NCBI GenBank assembly: GCA_017948555.1
Contig: JAFMYY010000001.1
Span: 248,001 to 312,000 of the forward strand
DNA: 64,000 nucleotides
Origin: Cesiribacteraceae bacterium YIM B00369
GTDB lineage: Bacteria; Bacteroidota; Bacteroidia; Cytophagales; Cyclobacteriaceae
Direction: 5' to 3'
This document shows positions 1 through 9,369 of this stretch, one piece after another (within the stretch, counting starts at the first letter, position 1; every line of letters begins with the position of its first letter). Below the pieces are notes generated by a model. The model searched no databases. It saw only the letters and a program-made list of their open reading frames with translations, and was not told the DNA's origin. The position numbers and the translations under genes are program-made.

Positions 1-1355
1 CTAGAGCAATTAAACCTATTGAATTAAAGGCCCCACTGCCACATATTGATAAGGTAATCACTTTGTCAGAATCATGGGAAAATAGCCCGCACCGGCAAAA
101 ATTGCGCTATTTCATTCCTGATTGGGATGATTTTGTAGATCCAGAGTATGATTTTCTGAAAGATAAATTATCTAATGAGCCCTGTGACTGGTCGAATGCA
201 AAGTATGCACATCAGATGTATGAACAGCCATCCTATGACGGAATCCTTGTTTCAAAAATCACCATAGACCAAAATAAACGGAAGCAGGCAAGAATATTGG
301 AGGTAGGAGGAGTCCATCGGCAGTTAAGATTACCTGATTCATTTCCAATTATGGGTGATTGTGGTGCCTTTGGGTACATTAAAGAAGAGGAGCCTCCTTT
401 TACTACTTCTGAAATTTTAGATTACTATAGTGATTATGGTTTTGATCTGGGTGTTTCAATCGACCATATAATTGTTGGTAATGACCTTGCTGAAATGAAG
501 CGGAGGTATGAAATAACGATAAACAATGCAGAAGAATTTTTGGTCGAGCATAAAAAAAGGAATTTGCCTTGGGTCCCAATAGGAGCAGTCCAGGGATGGG
601 ATCCGGAGTCCTATGCGAGTGCAGCCCAGAAATATGTAAAGATGGGATATAAATATATTGGAGTAGGCGGATTAGTAAGAAGAAATACAAAAGAGCTTCT
701 GAGTATTGTAGAAGAGATTACTTCTGTAGTGCCAAGAGGAGTAGATATTCACTTGTTTGGGATATCCAGGCTTAATGCCTTGCGGCTATGTCAGCGGATG
801 GGGGTGACTTCGGTAGATAGTGCCTCTTATTTGCGGAAAGCCTGGCTAGGGCAAAAGGATCATTATTATACTCTAAACGGTGAGAATTATGCAGCTCTCC
901 GAATACCAGAGGTAGGGAACAGTGTCCGTGCTAAGAAAGCTATTGATCAACGAGGAATTTCCTTTGATAAATTGAAAAAGCAGGAGGTTTCCTGTATTCA
1001 AGCCGTTAGGAATTATGACAAAGGGAATATTGCTGTCAATATTGTGCTAGATCTATTAGAAGAATATGACGGAATGCTAGATGAAAATGGTAAATCCAGA
1101 CGTAAGGATTATGAGCGCACCCTTACAGATAAGCCTTGGAAATCATGCCCCTGCTCAATTTGTAAAGAAAGTAAGGTAGAAGTTGTAATCTTTAGAAACA
1201 ATAATCGGAATCGGCGCAGAGGTTTTCATAATACCTACGTATTTTATGAACTATTAAAGCAAACCATACAAGATCCTGATTTTTTCATCAATGGTGAACA
1301 TCGGCTTTTCGAAGAAGAATATCTGGCAAAAAGAAAGCAACTCGATATTTTTTAA
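1..1355 (+). CDS. dpdA: DpdA-type DNA 7-deazaguanine transglycosylase, copy 1 (5' end outside window)
   Basis: Member of the tRNA-guanine transglycosylase (TGT) fold specialised for DNA: DpdA exchanges guanine for preQ0 in DNA. Numbering from the in-frame TTG at 63, the general acid/base loop is MGDCGAF with D99, the nucleophile is D252 (SVDSAS), and the zinc site is C362, C364, C367 (CPCSIC) with H389 (RGFHN). All expected TGT catalytic and zinc residues are present. The usual DpdA start, like copy 2 at 22474-23712, aligns at RYFIPDWDDFVDP, about 15 residues after the TTG. The same frame is open back to base 3 with no stop and no ATG, so the gene probably begins left of the window with an N-terminal extension or fused domain. 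It is followed after 140 bp by an unrecognised gene. The family call is firm; the N-terminus is unknown. Confidence 0.9.
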   Translation, partial: RAIKPIELKAPLPHIDKVITLSESWENSPHRQKLRYFIPDWDDFVDPEYDFLKDKLSNEPCDWSNAKYAHQMYEQPSYDGILVSKITIDQNKRKQARILEVGGVHRQLRLPDSFPIMGDCGAFGYIKEEEPPFTTSEILDYYSDYGFDLGVSIDHIIVGNDLAEMKRRYEITINNAEEFLVEHKKRNLPWVPIGAVQGWDPESYASAAQKYVKMGYKYIGVGGLVRRNTKELLSIVEEITSVVPRGVDIHLFGISRLNALRLCQRMGVTSVDSASYLRKAWLGQKDHYYTLNGENYAALRIPEVGNSVRAKKAIDQRGISFDKLKKQEVSCIQAVRNYDKGNIAVNIVLDLLEEYDGMLDENGKSRRKDYERTLTDKPWKSCPCSICKESKVEVVIFRNNNRNRRRGFHNTYVFYELLKQTIQDPDFFINGEHRLFEEEYLAKRKQLDIF

Positions 1356-1494
1356 ATTTTTTTACCTTTAAATTGAAAAGCTTTTGCGTTATTGTAATTT
1401 ATGCAAATGGAGGGTTTTATCCCTTTAAGCAAGTTTGTTAATGAATGTTATACCCAAACTAACAAAATTCTTAAGGGTCTTAGGAGTAAAGAAA

Positions 1495-2478
1495 ATGGAA
1501 GCGAACAAGGAAAACGATAATTTATTAGAAAAGCTTATTTGGATTGCTGATGCACCCATGTTTATAGATGATGTGCTTTTAGGCCAATTTTATGACGCTA
1601 TTGTAATGCCCCATGCAAAAGTGGAAGATGGTATAATAGTGGAATTTTCTGAACAGGATATTAAAAATATACAAAATTTTTTCAGTGGACAGGTAGGGGG
1701 TAAATTTGACCCAGGTAAATTACTTGCATCCTTTTCTTCGTTAACGGGCTTGCCTTCAATAGAAATGAATGCAGAGTTGAAAGGAGAGCGGACCACTGAA
1801 TTATCAACCACTAGAGATAGTAAACATTCTTATAAGGTTTCTCTTATAGAGAGCCCTCAAAGGCAACTGGTGCAATTAATTGCCTTTTATATAGCAGATT
1901 TTCCTAACAGAATATTTTTAGTAGATGATCCTTCAGGTGAAGAATGGCGTAAGCCTGAAGTTATAAAGGAAGTTCCGAGACAACTAGTGTTTCTTGATTT
2001 GCCTGGTATTGACGAACTTCCAAAAAGTGGCCTTAAAGAGATTCAATTTATTCCTACTGCATTAGAACTTACGAACGGTGGCGTTAAACTGCTTTTTGAT
2101 AAATTGCATGCTGAAAGTGGTGAAACCCCACCTGAATACAATGAGCTTAAAGATATCTCAGGAGACAAAAAGCTAGAAGGTTTAAAGGAGGCGCATAAGA
2201 AGTATTGGGAATGGTTCAGTGAAAATTATAGATCTAAAGTAGCAATGAAGGTGGTAGAGGAGGGAGTAGGTCAAAATAAAATACAGTGGATCGACTATAG
2301 ACTTCCAGTATCAAATGATGGCACTACTTTACACCTTCACATTTGTCCAAGGGGAAGATATGACGTTGGTACTTTTGCTTACAAACTTATAAAACGTGGC
2401 TCAAAGCATGGGCTAAGGGTTATAGGAACAATGAAGTCTGGTCCAGATATGAATGTTTTGGCCATATATGAGAAATAA
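1495..2478 (+). CDS. Unrecognised protein between dpdA1 and a HAD hydrolase
   Basis: About 327 residues, no signal peptide or membrane segment, and no family I can name with confidence. The frame is open from a TTG at 1435 and an ATG at 1441, but the ATG at 1495 has a good AGGAG Shine-Dalgarno about 9 nt upstream and is preferred. The N-terminal part contains FIDDVLLGQFYDAIV followed by a glycine-rich segment (GQVGGKF). The C-terminal 120 residues are mixed alpha/beta, ending in a region rich in H, R and G (LHICPRGRYDVGTF). It lies three bases before the HAD gene and is probably co-transcribed with it. Position in a dpd island suggests an accessory role; it is also one of the few candidates here for the missing DpdC step, without motif support. 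Confidence 0.65.
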   Translation: MEANKENDNLLEKLIWIADAPMFIDDVLLGQFYDAIVMPHAKVEDGIIVEFSEQDIKNIQNFFSGQVGGKFDPGKLLASFSSLTGLPSIEMNAELKGERTTELSTTRDSKHSYKVSLIESPQRQLVQLIAFYIADFPNRIFLVDDPSGEEWRKPEVIKEVPRQLVFLDLPGIDELPKSGLKEIQFIPTALELTNGGVKLLFDKLHAESGETPPEYNELKDISGDKKLEGLKEAHKKYWEWFSENYRSKVAMKVVEEGVGQNKIQWIDYRLPVSNDGTTLHLHICPRGRYDVGTFAYKLIKRGSKHGLRVIGTMKSGPDMNVLAIYEK

Positions 2479-2481
2479 CCT

Positions 2482-3285
2482 ATGAAAGATTCTTTTATAA
2501 TAATCTTTGATGCTGATAACACCTTGTGGGATACAAATGCTATATTTCAGGAGGCTCAATTTGCTATTTTAAAGGATTTTCAGGATGCGGGTTGGCTAAC
2601 AAACTTTCAAAGTAGGTTAGGAGAGTTAAGAAGAATTGATAATCTATTGATGCAACGCCATCGGAAAAATGAGTATTCATTTGATGATTTGGTGATTGCT
2701 CTTTCCCTCTTCTATAATCAAAATTTAAGTGAAGATATCGCTGTCTCACTTGCCCTGGAGAGACGAGGCGAAAGCCTCGATTCTTCTACTTTAGCTGTGG
2801 TAACAAAGGCGAAGCAGAAGTTTTTTCAAAAGCTTGAAGGTATTCCAAACTTGCTACCAGGGGTACAAGAAGTGCTTAATATATTGTACGAACATCGATT
2901 AAGAAATAGAAATTTAGCTACTGTGCTCTTTTCAGAGGGTAAGGCTGAACGTTTAGATCCGGTAATGCTCACCCATAATTTTAAAGAGAAAAGTTATTTC
3001 GATGAGATTGTAATCGGACAAAAGTCTCCTGAATCTTTCAAAAAAGCTGCGCAAACCGTTTCATTTGAAAATGAAGGAAATGCCCCAATAGTGGTGGTGG
3101 TAGGGGATTCGCTGAAAAGGGATATCCAACCTGCAAATGAAGCAGGCTTCGTCACAGTGTATATCCCTGGAGGCTTTCAAGGTAATGAAAAGCCAAAGCT
3201 AATAAACGAAGAGCCAAATTTCACAATAAGGAATATATACCAATTGTTGCCTATTTTACAAAAATTAGGTGTCTCAATCAACTAG
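2482..3285 (+). CDS. HAD-superfamily hydrolase
   Basis: 267-aa haloacid-dehalogenase-like phosphatase. Motif I is D10-A-D12-N-T14 with the usual hydrophobic run before it. A helical cap follows (about residues 20-110), then a motif III lysine in IGQKSPESFKKA, and motif IV is VVVVGDSLKRDIQPANEAG (GD...D). The fold and catalysis (Asp-phosphoryl enzyme) are secure; the substrate is not. HAD enzymes act on nucleotides, sugars or small phosphates, so a nucleotide-clearing role beside a base-exchange system is possible but is inference. It starts three bases after the previous stop. The following 310 bp are non-coding and hold a terminator-like hairpin. Confidence 0.85.
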   Translation: MKDSFIIIFDADNTLWDTNAIFQEAQFAILKDFQDAGWLTNFQSRLGELRRIDNLLMQRHRKNEYSFDDLVIALSLFYNQNLSEDIAVSLALERRGESLDSSTLAVVTKAKQKFFQKLEGIPNLLPGVQEVLNILYEHRLRNRNLATVLFSEGKAERLDPVMLTHNFKEKSYFDEIVIGQKSPESFKKAAQTVSFENEGNAPIVVVVGDSLKRDIQPANEAGFVTVYIPGGFQGNEKPKLINEEPNFTIRNIYQLLPILQKLGVSIN

Positions 3286-3530
3286 TGCTCTAATAGAAAT
3301 AATGAGAGAGGAAATAAAGATTTGTGCCACCTCTGCATATTATTTTAAATTTCTAATTCCAAAATTTTAATTTGCCGAAGCGCTAGTTGTCGGTTAAGGT
3401 TTTTATCTCCTGCTAAAGATAGATTATTTGGCAGCTTATTTTTTTGATTTAAATATTTTAGAAGCTACATTTTTTAATAAAACATTTCAATGATTATTGG
3501 GAATTTTACCCCTCAAATGCTATTTTGGTT

Positions 3531-3563
3531 AATAAATTTTCCTTAGAAAATTTATTCTTTTTT
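3531..3563 (+). terminator. Hairpin with T-run just upstream of dpdE
   Basis: Perfect 11-bp stem (3531-3541 with 3546-3556), 4-nt loop, followed by CTTTTTTG. It looks like an intrinsic terminator on the plus strand. It lies 32 bp before the dpdE ATG and about 245 bp after the HAD stop, so it can either end the dpdA1 transcript or act as a leader attenuator for the restriction operon. The rest of the 3286-3595 gap is AT-rich and shows no ORF or repeat. Confidence 0.6.
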
Positions 3564-3595
3564 GTCTACCTCTTTCTATAAACAAAATAGGTCTA

Positions 3596-6500
3596 ATGAA
3601 TATAGGTTTAATTCCCATTCGACAGAACAGTACCATCCTTTCTATTGGTGACTTCGCATTTGCAAGTAATAATTTAGGCCTAGGGAAAGTGGCTGAAGTT
3701 TTTGATGAAGAGGTAGAACTGGAGTATTTTCAAAGTATTTCTGAGCAAAACAGATTTAGCTTTCCAATTAAGGAAGTTATAAAGGCAAGAGTAGCTCCTC
3801 AAACTCGCTGTTATGTCAGGTTTGATGATGAGTGGCGTATAGGCCGAATGAAGAAAATGTTGGATGGAGAGATAGAGGTTGATTTTCCAGATGCTCAAAG
3901 CGAGTTTGTTTCTATCCACGATGTTTTTGTAAGATGTGGTCTGCCTATTGAAAATCCTACTGATGTGTTGGCTCATTGGGGGCATGAAACGGTTTACTTT
4001 TATCAGCATCGGAAGCGCTTCATGGAAGGACTGCTCTATCAAAGGAGAGCATCTGAAGGGATGCATGGGCTTCTGTCATCTTCAATCAGGCTACTTCCGC
4101 ACCAAGTAAAAACTGCTCAAAAAGTATTAGAAGATCCTGTACCAAGATACTTGCTAGCAGATGAAGTAGGTTTGGGAAAAACCATAGAAGCAGGAGTTGT
4201 GATACGCCAAATGCTGCTGGATAAGGAAAAAGCTGCTGTTTTGGTGCTAACGCCTTCATCTCTCTGTAGCCAGTGGCAGCAAGAGCTTATTGCTAAATTT
4301 CATATAGATCAGTGGCCGGGGCAGGTAAATATTTTTACAACGGAAAACATCCAATCTGTCCCACAAGATAAAAACTATGATTTAGTGGTTATTGATGAAG
4401 CTCATCATATAACCCAATGGTATTTCTCACAACAGTCCTCCATAAATAAGAACTTTCTTATTTGCCAAAACATAGCGCATCAAGCACAGGGATTACTCCT
4501 CTTATCAGCTACTCCTGCTTTGCATAATGAAGAGGCATTTTTATGCTTATTGAATTTGTTGGACCCCCTCCATTTTCCGCTTGATAAGAAAGACGATTTT
4601 ATCAAGTTGATAAATATGCGAGAAAAGATAGGAGGCTTGCTATCTCATTTTCAGGAGAAGAGCCCTGCGGTGATTATTCGTAGGGCATTATATAGCTTAA
4701 AAGAATTATTTTCACAAGATGCTGAAATTGCTCCTGTTATAGATGAGCTAAATGATCTTATTGCCGAAGGTAACATAGATCCTGAGAAGCGGAATGAATT
4801 AATTAGAAAGATACGTTTGTTGATTTCCGAAGGATATCGGATTCATCGAAGGATAATTCGCAATCGCAGGAATGATGTATGGAAGGTCCAACGAACCCTG
4901 CCTACAGAGGAATTTGGAGAGGATGATCGGGAAGATGAAATTTTAAATGCTCTTCACGATTGGCGGCTTGATGCTTTGCTAGCTTCTGAAGATGATGCAA
5001 AGAAAAGAAATCAACTAGAGAAATGTTACTTTTTATTTTTGTCCGCCTTAGGGAGTAGCCTTGAGTTTTTGGAAATCCTGATTGATTATCGAATTAATAA
5101 AGAACATACTAATATAGTAGAACAAGAATTAGAGAGTAACTCTATAAAGGCCTTAGGACTTCCTTTATTTGAAAGGGAACTAGCTCTTTTACAAAATATA
5201 AAAAGAGCTATAAATCTTACGGATTTAGATCCTTTTACTAAACCTATGTTACTAGAGGGCCGGCTGAGTATTCTGAAGGAATCAGAAAGAACCTCTAAAG
5301 TAGTGGTGTTTTTCTCACACACCTGGGTGGCCAAGCAATTAGCTGATTATTTATCTGAGCCCTTTGCTTGCGACAGTATTTCCTTCATTCACAAGAAAAT
5401 GGATCAGGAAACTGTTCAAAATGAAGTAGCATCATTCCGGGATAGTAATACTCATTGGATTCTTCTTAGCGATATCGTGGGGGAAGAAGGCTTGAATTTG
5501 CAGTTTGCTGACACGATAATCCATTATGATTTACCATGGTCCCCCAATCGCATTGAACAGAGAATAGGTCGATTGGATAGAATAGGGCAAGAGAAGGAGA
5601 TCAGGTCATATGTTTTTTTAGGCACTGTTGAGGATGAAATGAAGTCACCTTTTTTACCTTATTTTTCTTTGTTAAAAGAAAGCCTGGGGATCTTTCAAAA
5701 ATCAATTAATCCTTTACAATTTATTATCGATTCTATACTGCCAAAATTTAAAACCTGGCTTTTTGAAGAAGGAGGGAATCTTAGGGCTTCAAAAATTGAA
5801 GAAAAAATTAACACTATAAAAGCTGAAGTGGAGGCAGAGGAAAAGCGAATTCAGGGACAGGATGTGCTCGATAGCATGTCCAATCATGAAGGGGGAGAGG
5901 ACCACATATTTGATGATTTGCAAAAACTGGAGAAGGATCCTAAACAGATACAATTACACCTTGAACCTTGGATTAAGAGTGCCTTAATGTTTAAAACTTA
6001 TACCCATGAAGGGATTACTCAATATGAATGGAATCAGCATACGCTTATTCCAACAGACATACTGCCTAAAAAACTGGCCTCTGAAACTCTATTTAAAGGA
6101 ACTTATGACAGGAGATTGGCTACAGAGCAGGAAAAAGAAATAATCCGTGTGGGAAATCCATTTATTGATTTGCTTGCCGAGTATTTTAATTGGGACGATC
6201 GGGGGAAAGCCTATGCCATTTGGCGGCATTGTCATGGTATATCAAGCGAATGGTGTGGTTATAAATTCGATTTACTTGTTGAAGCTAATTCAACTTATTA
6301 TGAAAATTTTTCATCTTCTTCCTCTATAGTTAAAAAAACATTAGGGCGTAGAGCAGATGGCCTCTTGTCTCCTTTTCTTATTTCTGTTTATGTAGATCTT
6401 CAGGGAGATATCGTACAGGATCAGGAAGTTCTTTCTTTTCTGGAGAGGAATGTTTTTAAATACGATAGCAAAAAAAATTATCTTGGTTATGATTTTAACT

Positions 6501-6835
6501 TAACAAAGGAGCGACTTGATATACTAAGAAAAAATTATACTGCTTCTCAATGGCAAGATTACTGTAAAAAAGCGTGTATGTCAGCCTTAAGCTATTTGCA
6601 AGAATCTCAAGATTTTACAGATCGATTAAAAGAAGGTGTGCGTAAGGTTAAATTAAGTATTTCTCGTCGGGAAGCGCAGTTAAAGATTCACCAGCGACAT
6701 AACTTTAAACAAAATACCAACCTGTTAGAAAAGGAAAGAGAAATTGGGCAGGTACTTTTAAATTCAATCGAAAATCCTTCTATAAAGGTTGATTCCGTTG
6801 GGTTTTTCTGGTTATCTCCTAACAGTTTGTCTTAA
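3596..6835 (+). CDS. dpdE: DpdE, SNF2-family helicase of the dpd restriction module
   Basis: 1079-aa superfamily-2 helicase of SNF2/RapA type. An N-terminal region of about 150 residues precedes the ATPase: Walker A LADEVGLGKT at about residue 190, the DEAH box in VVIDEAHHI at about 265, motif III LLSATP at about 304, then the second RecA domain with motif V (EEGLNLQFAD) and motif VI QRIGRLDRIGQ at about 655-665. A long C-terminal part (about 400 residues, with coiled coil) has no obvious motif. In Salmonella Montevideo DpdE is one of the genes needed for the restriction-like phenotype. It heads the plus-strand operon: dpdF starts within 15 bp and the following genes abut or overlap. It presumably translocates on DNA lacking the modification, as part of a complex with the other Dpd proteins. 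Confidence 0.9.
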   Translation: MNIGLIPIRQNSTILSIGDFAFASNNLGLGKVAEVFDEEVELEYFQSISEQNRFSFPIKEVIKARVAPQTRCYVRFDDEWRIGRMKKMLDGEIEVDFPDAQSEFVSIHDVFVRCGLPIENPTDVLAHWGHETVYFYQHRKRFMEGLLYQRRASEGMHGLLSSSIRLLPHQVKTAQKVLEDPVPRYLLADEVGLGKTIEAGVVIRQMLLDKEKAAVLVLTPSSLCSQWQQELIAKFHIDQWPGQVNIFTTENIQSVPQDKNYDLVVIDEAHHITQWYFSQQSSINKNFLICQNIAHQAQGLLLLSATPALHNEEAFLCLLNLLDPLHFPLDKKDDFIKLINMREKIGGLLSHFQEKSPAVIIRRALYSLKELFSQDAEIAPVIDELNDLIAEGNIDPEKRNELIRKIRLLISEGYRIHRRIIRNRRNDVWKVQRTLPTEEFGEDDREDEILNALHDWRLDALLASEDDAKKRNQLEKCYFLFLSALGSSLEFLEILIDYRINKEHTNIVEQELESNSIKALGLPLFERELALLQNIKRAINLTDLDPFTKPMLLEGRLSILKESERTSKVVVFFSHTWVAKQLADYLSEPFACDSISFIHKKMDQETVQNEVASFRDSNTHWILLSDIVGEEGLNLQFADTIIHYDLPWSPNRIEQRIGRLDRIGQEKEIRSYVFLGTVEDEMKSPFLPYFSLLKESLGIFQKSINPLQFIIDSILPKFKTWLFEEGGNLRASKIEEKINTIKAEVEAEEKRIQGQDVLDSMSNHEGGEDHIFDDLQKLEKDPKQIQLHLEPWIKSALMFKTYTHEGITQYEWNQHTLIPTDILPKKLASETLFKGTYDRRLATEQEKEIIRVGNPFIDLLAEYFNWDDRGKAYAIWRHCHGISSEWCGYKFDLLVEANSTYYENFSSSSSIVKKTLGRRADGLLSPFLISVYVDLQGDIVQDQEVLSFLERNVFKYDSKKNYLGYDFNLTKERLDILRKNYTASQWQDYCKKACMSALSYLQESQDFTDRLKEGVRKVKLSISRREAQLKIHQRHNFKQNTNLLEKEREIGQVLLNSIENPSIKVDSVGFFWLSPNSLS

Positions 6836-6849
6836 AGTGATTGAGAATA

Positions 6850-9369
6850 ATGAGGGTGAATATTGAAATAATTGAGAGGTTGCTGTCAGGTGAGGTTGTT
6901 CCTAAGGAAGTGATTGAAGATCCTTTTATGCTTCGTTTATGGGAGGCAATCATAAATCAGAAAAGATCAGGAAGAGGGAAGATGGATGTGACCGTTCTTA
7001 TCCGTCAGGGGTTACGTTTTTTAGACTGTCAAATTGACCCTAAATTAAGTAGTGCAATATTACGGGTAGACAAGGTTAATAATCTACCCGCAAAACAAAA
7101 CTGGGAGAGTTGTAGCCTACACATTTTTAATGAGGACCAAAATTCTTATTACCTTCAAGCAAAGCCCTGGCAGCCCTCCTGGATACCAGGGGCCGATGAA
7201 GTAGTGCCTGCAGCAGCAGCCTTTGCTGATGAAGAAAGAAGGAGTTATGTGAAACTGCCTGCAGATCCTTTTATTCTAAAAAATACCAAATTTACTGAGT
7301 ATAATAATTCGGGTCAGCGAGATGCGATTAGAGCCATGGTAACCATGGGTAAAGGCGCTACTTTGGTGATAAGTTTGCCTACAGGTTCTGGAAAAAGTTT
7401 ATGTGCTTGGTTGCCTGCAATGCTGAATGATGGTCTTACCGTAGTGGTTATCCCAACAACTTCCTTGGCCCTTGATCAGGAGAATGCTCTTATGGAGAGC
7501 ATGCCTTTTCCCTTAGCCTACCATGGAGGGGAAGATGCTGCCTCCCAAGAAAAAAGAAGAGAAATAAGAGAAAGAATTCGTGCTAACGAGCAGCCCATTA
7601 TCTTTACTTCACCTGAAAGTTTAAGTTCATCTCTTTTTGATGTATTACTTGAAGCCTCCTATCGGGGTCAACTTAGTCATTTTATAGTTGATGAAGCGCA
7701 TATGGTTTATGAATGGGGCAATGAATTCCGCTCAGCCTTTCAAAAAGTTGCGGGTGTAAGAAGAGCATTACTCCGCTCGAGTGAAATACCTTTTAAAACT
7801 ATTTTGCTTTCTGCAACGCTTACCCCTTCTTCCCTTAGTCTTTTAGAAAGCCTATTTTCCGAGCCAGGTCCATTTAAGGTTTTATCAGCAATTCAGTTAA
7901 GAGCAGAGCCTTCTTTTTGGTTTGTCAGATGTACAGAAGAAAAAAAAGAAGCACACTTGATGGAGGCCGTTTACCATCTACCTCGTCCTGTAATTATCTA
8001 TACCAGTAGGGTGGATGATGCAGAACGGAGGTGTCAGCAAATTAAAGCAGCAGGATATAATCGTGTAGGCCTTTTAACCGGAAACTCTTCAGTCGAAGAA
8101 AGGAAAAGCGTTGTGAAGAATTGGAAGAGTGGACAACTGGACATTGTGGTTGGAACCTCTGCTTTTGGTTTGGGTATTGACCAGGCACATGTAAGAACGG
8201 TGCTCCATGTCTGTATACCGGAAAGTGTCGATAGGTATTATCAAGAAGTAGGAAGAGGAGGACGCGATGGGAGAGCAGCTGTTTCCCTTGTAATTTATAC
8301 AGAACAAGATAAGGAGGATGCCAGGAAGTTAAGCAGAATGAAAGTCATTTCCCTGGAAAAGGGGTGGATTCGATGGCGCACACTCTTCACATCAAATGTT
8401 AACCTAGGGGAAGGGCGATATAAAATAAATTTGAAAGAAAGGCCGCGGATAGGTATAGAAGAAGGAGACTATAATGAAAACTGGAACCTAAAAACACTCT
8501 TACTCATGGTTCAGGCGGGCTTAATTACATTGGATGAAGAAAAAATGGCAAAGCCAGTAAAGACAGGAAATGCTCTCCAAGACGAACAGGAATGGGAGAA
8601 GTATATTGAAGAGAATTCGAGCCAACAGATAATTGAAATTAAGGACCGTAATCATTTCAATGAACATTATTGGAAAGAGAAAGTAGGTGAGGTAAGGAAT
8701 AGTCTGCTACGTGAAAGCAAACGGTCACTTAATACTATGTACCAAATTTTGGAAGAGTCGGATTGTACTGGTAGAATCTTAAGAGACTATTATCATAGTA
8801 AAAATATTCCTGTGGTTGAAGCTTGTGGAGGCTGTCCGACTTGTCGTAGGCAGAACAAAAGAATACGGAAAGGAATTCTTCCCAGTCCACGGTTCTCGTG
8901 GGACCACTATACCTATTCTTTGAAGGGGGATTTAGGCACAGAATTTAGGACTACCACTCGCCTTTTTATCTTTCACCAGCAAGAGGATCGATTAAATAAG
9001 AATTGGACAACTAATTGGCAAAGTTTGGTTAAGTGGATGGCCCAAAAAGGAATCATGGCTTTTAGTGCAAAGTCTCCTGTTTTAGACGATATTCGAAATT
9101 GTTTAGCAGGGCAAAAAGCAGTAGCATTACTGTTTACTAAGGAAGAGAGCATTTCTTTGCCTCCAGTACCCCAGATGCATCTATATATGGAGGCCACAGA
9201 AGTGATTCCAGTTGGAGTCCAAAAAAGCAAAGAAACCCCTACAGTACTGCTACTTCCTTACGAAAGCAGAGATCCGTATGCTCCTAGTCGGCTACTACGG
9301 GATATGATTGATGCACCAGAACGTATGATAAATTTTAAAGATTTTATGACTAATTATAAAATTGTATGA
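6850..9369 (+). CDS. dpdF: DpdF, RecQ-like helicase
   Basis: About 839-aa superfamily-2 DNA helicase. Walker A is LPTGSGKS (near residue 180), the DEAH box lies in FIVDEAHMVYEWG (near 280), motif III is LLSATLT, and RecQ-type motif VI is YYQEVGRGGRDGR (near 465). A cysteine cluster ACGGCPTC near residue 660 is consistent with the RecQ zinc-binding module. A TTG at 6841 is also in frame, but the ATG at 6850 is the more natural start. It overlaps dpdG by 4 bp (ATGA), implying translational coupling. Order E-F-G-H-I-J-K supports assignment to dpdF rather than a housekeeping RecQ, which would have an HRDC domain and a different N-terminus. Confidence 0.87.
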   Translation: MRVNIEIIERLLSGEVVPKEVIEDPFMLRLWEAIINQKRSGRGKMDVTVLIRQGLRFLDCQIDPKLSSAILRVDKVNNLPAKQNWESCSLHIFNEDQNSYYLQAKPWQPSWIPGADEVVPAAAAFADEERRSYVKLPADPFILKNTKFTEYNNSGQRDAIRAMVTMGKGATLVISLPTGSGKSLCAWLPAMLNDGLTVVVIPTTSLALDQENALMESMPFPLAYHGGEDAASQEKRREIRERIRANEQPIIFTSPESLSSSLFDVLLEASYRGQLSHFIVDEAHMVYEWGNEFRSAFQKVAGVRRALLRSSEIPFKTILLSATLTPSSLSLLESLFSEPGPFKVLSAIQLRAEPSFWFVRCTEEKKEAHLMEAVYHLPRPVIIYTSRVDDAERRCQQIKAAGYNRVGLLTGNSSVEERKSVVKNWKSGQLDIVVGTSAFGLGIDQAHVRTVLHVCIPESVDRYYQEVGRGGRDGRAAVSLVIYTEQDKEDARKLSRMKVISLEKGWIRWRTLFTSNVNLGEGRYKINLKERPRIGIEEGDYNENWNLKTLLLMVQAGLITLDEEKMAKPVKTGNALQDEQEWEKYIEENSSQQIIEIKDRNHFNEHYWKEKVGEVRNSLLRESKRSLNTMYQILEESDCTGRILRDYYHSKNIPVVEACGGCPTCRRQNKRIRKGILPSPRFSWDHYTYSLKGDLGTEFRTTTRLFIFHQQEDRLNKNWTTNWQSLVKWMAQKGIMAFSAKSPVLDDIRNCLAGQKAVALLFTKEESISLPPVPQMHLYMEATEVIPVGVQKSKETPTVLLLPYESRDPYAPSRLLRDMIDAPERMINFKDFMTNYKIV

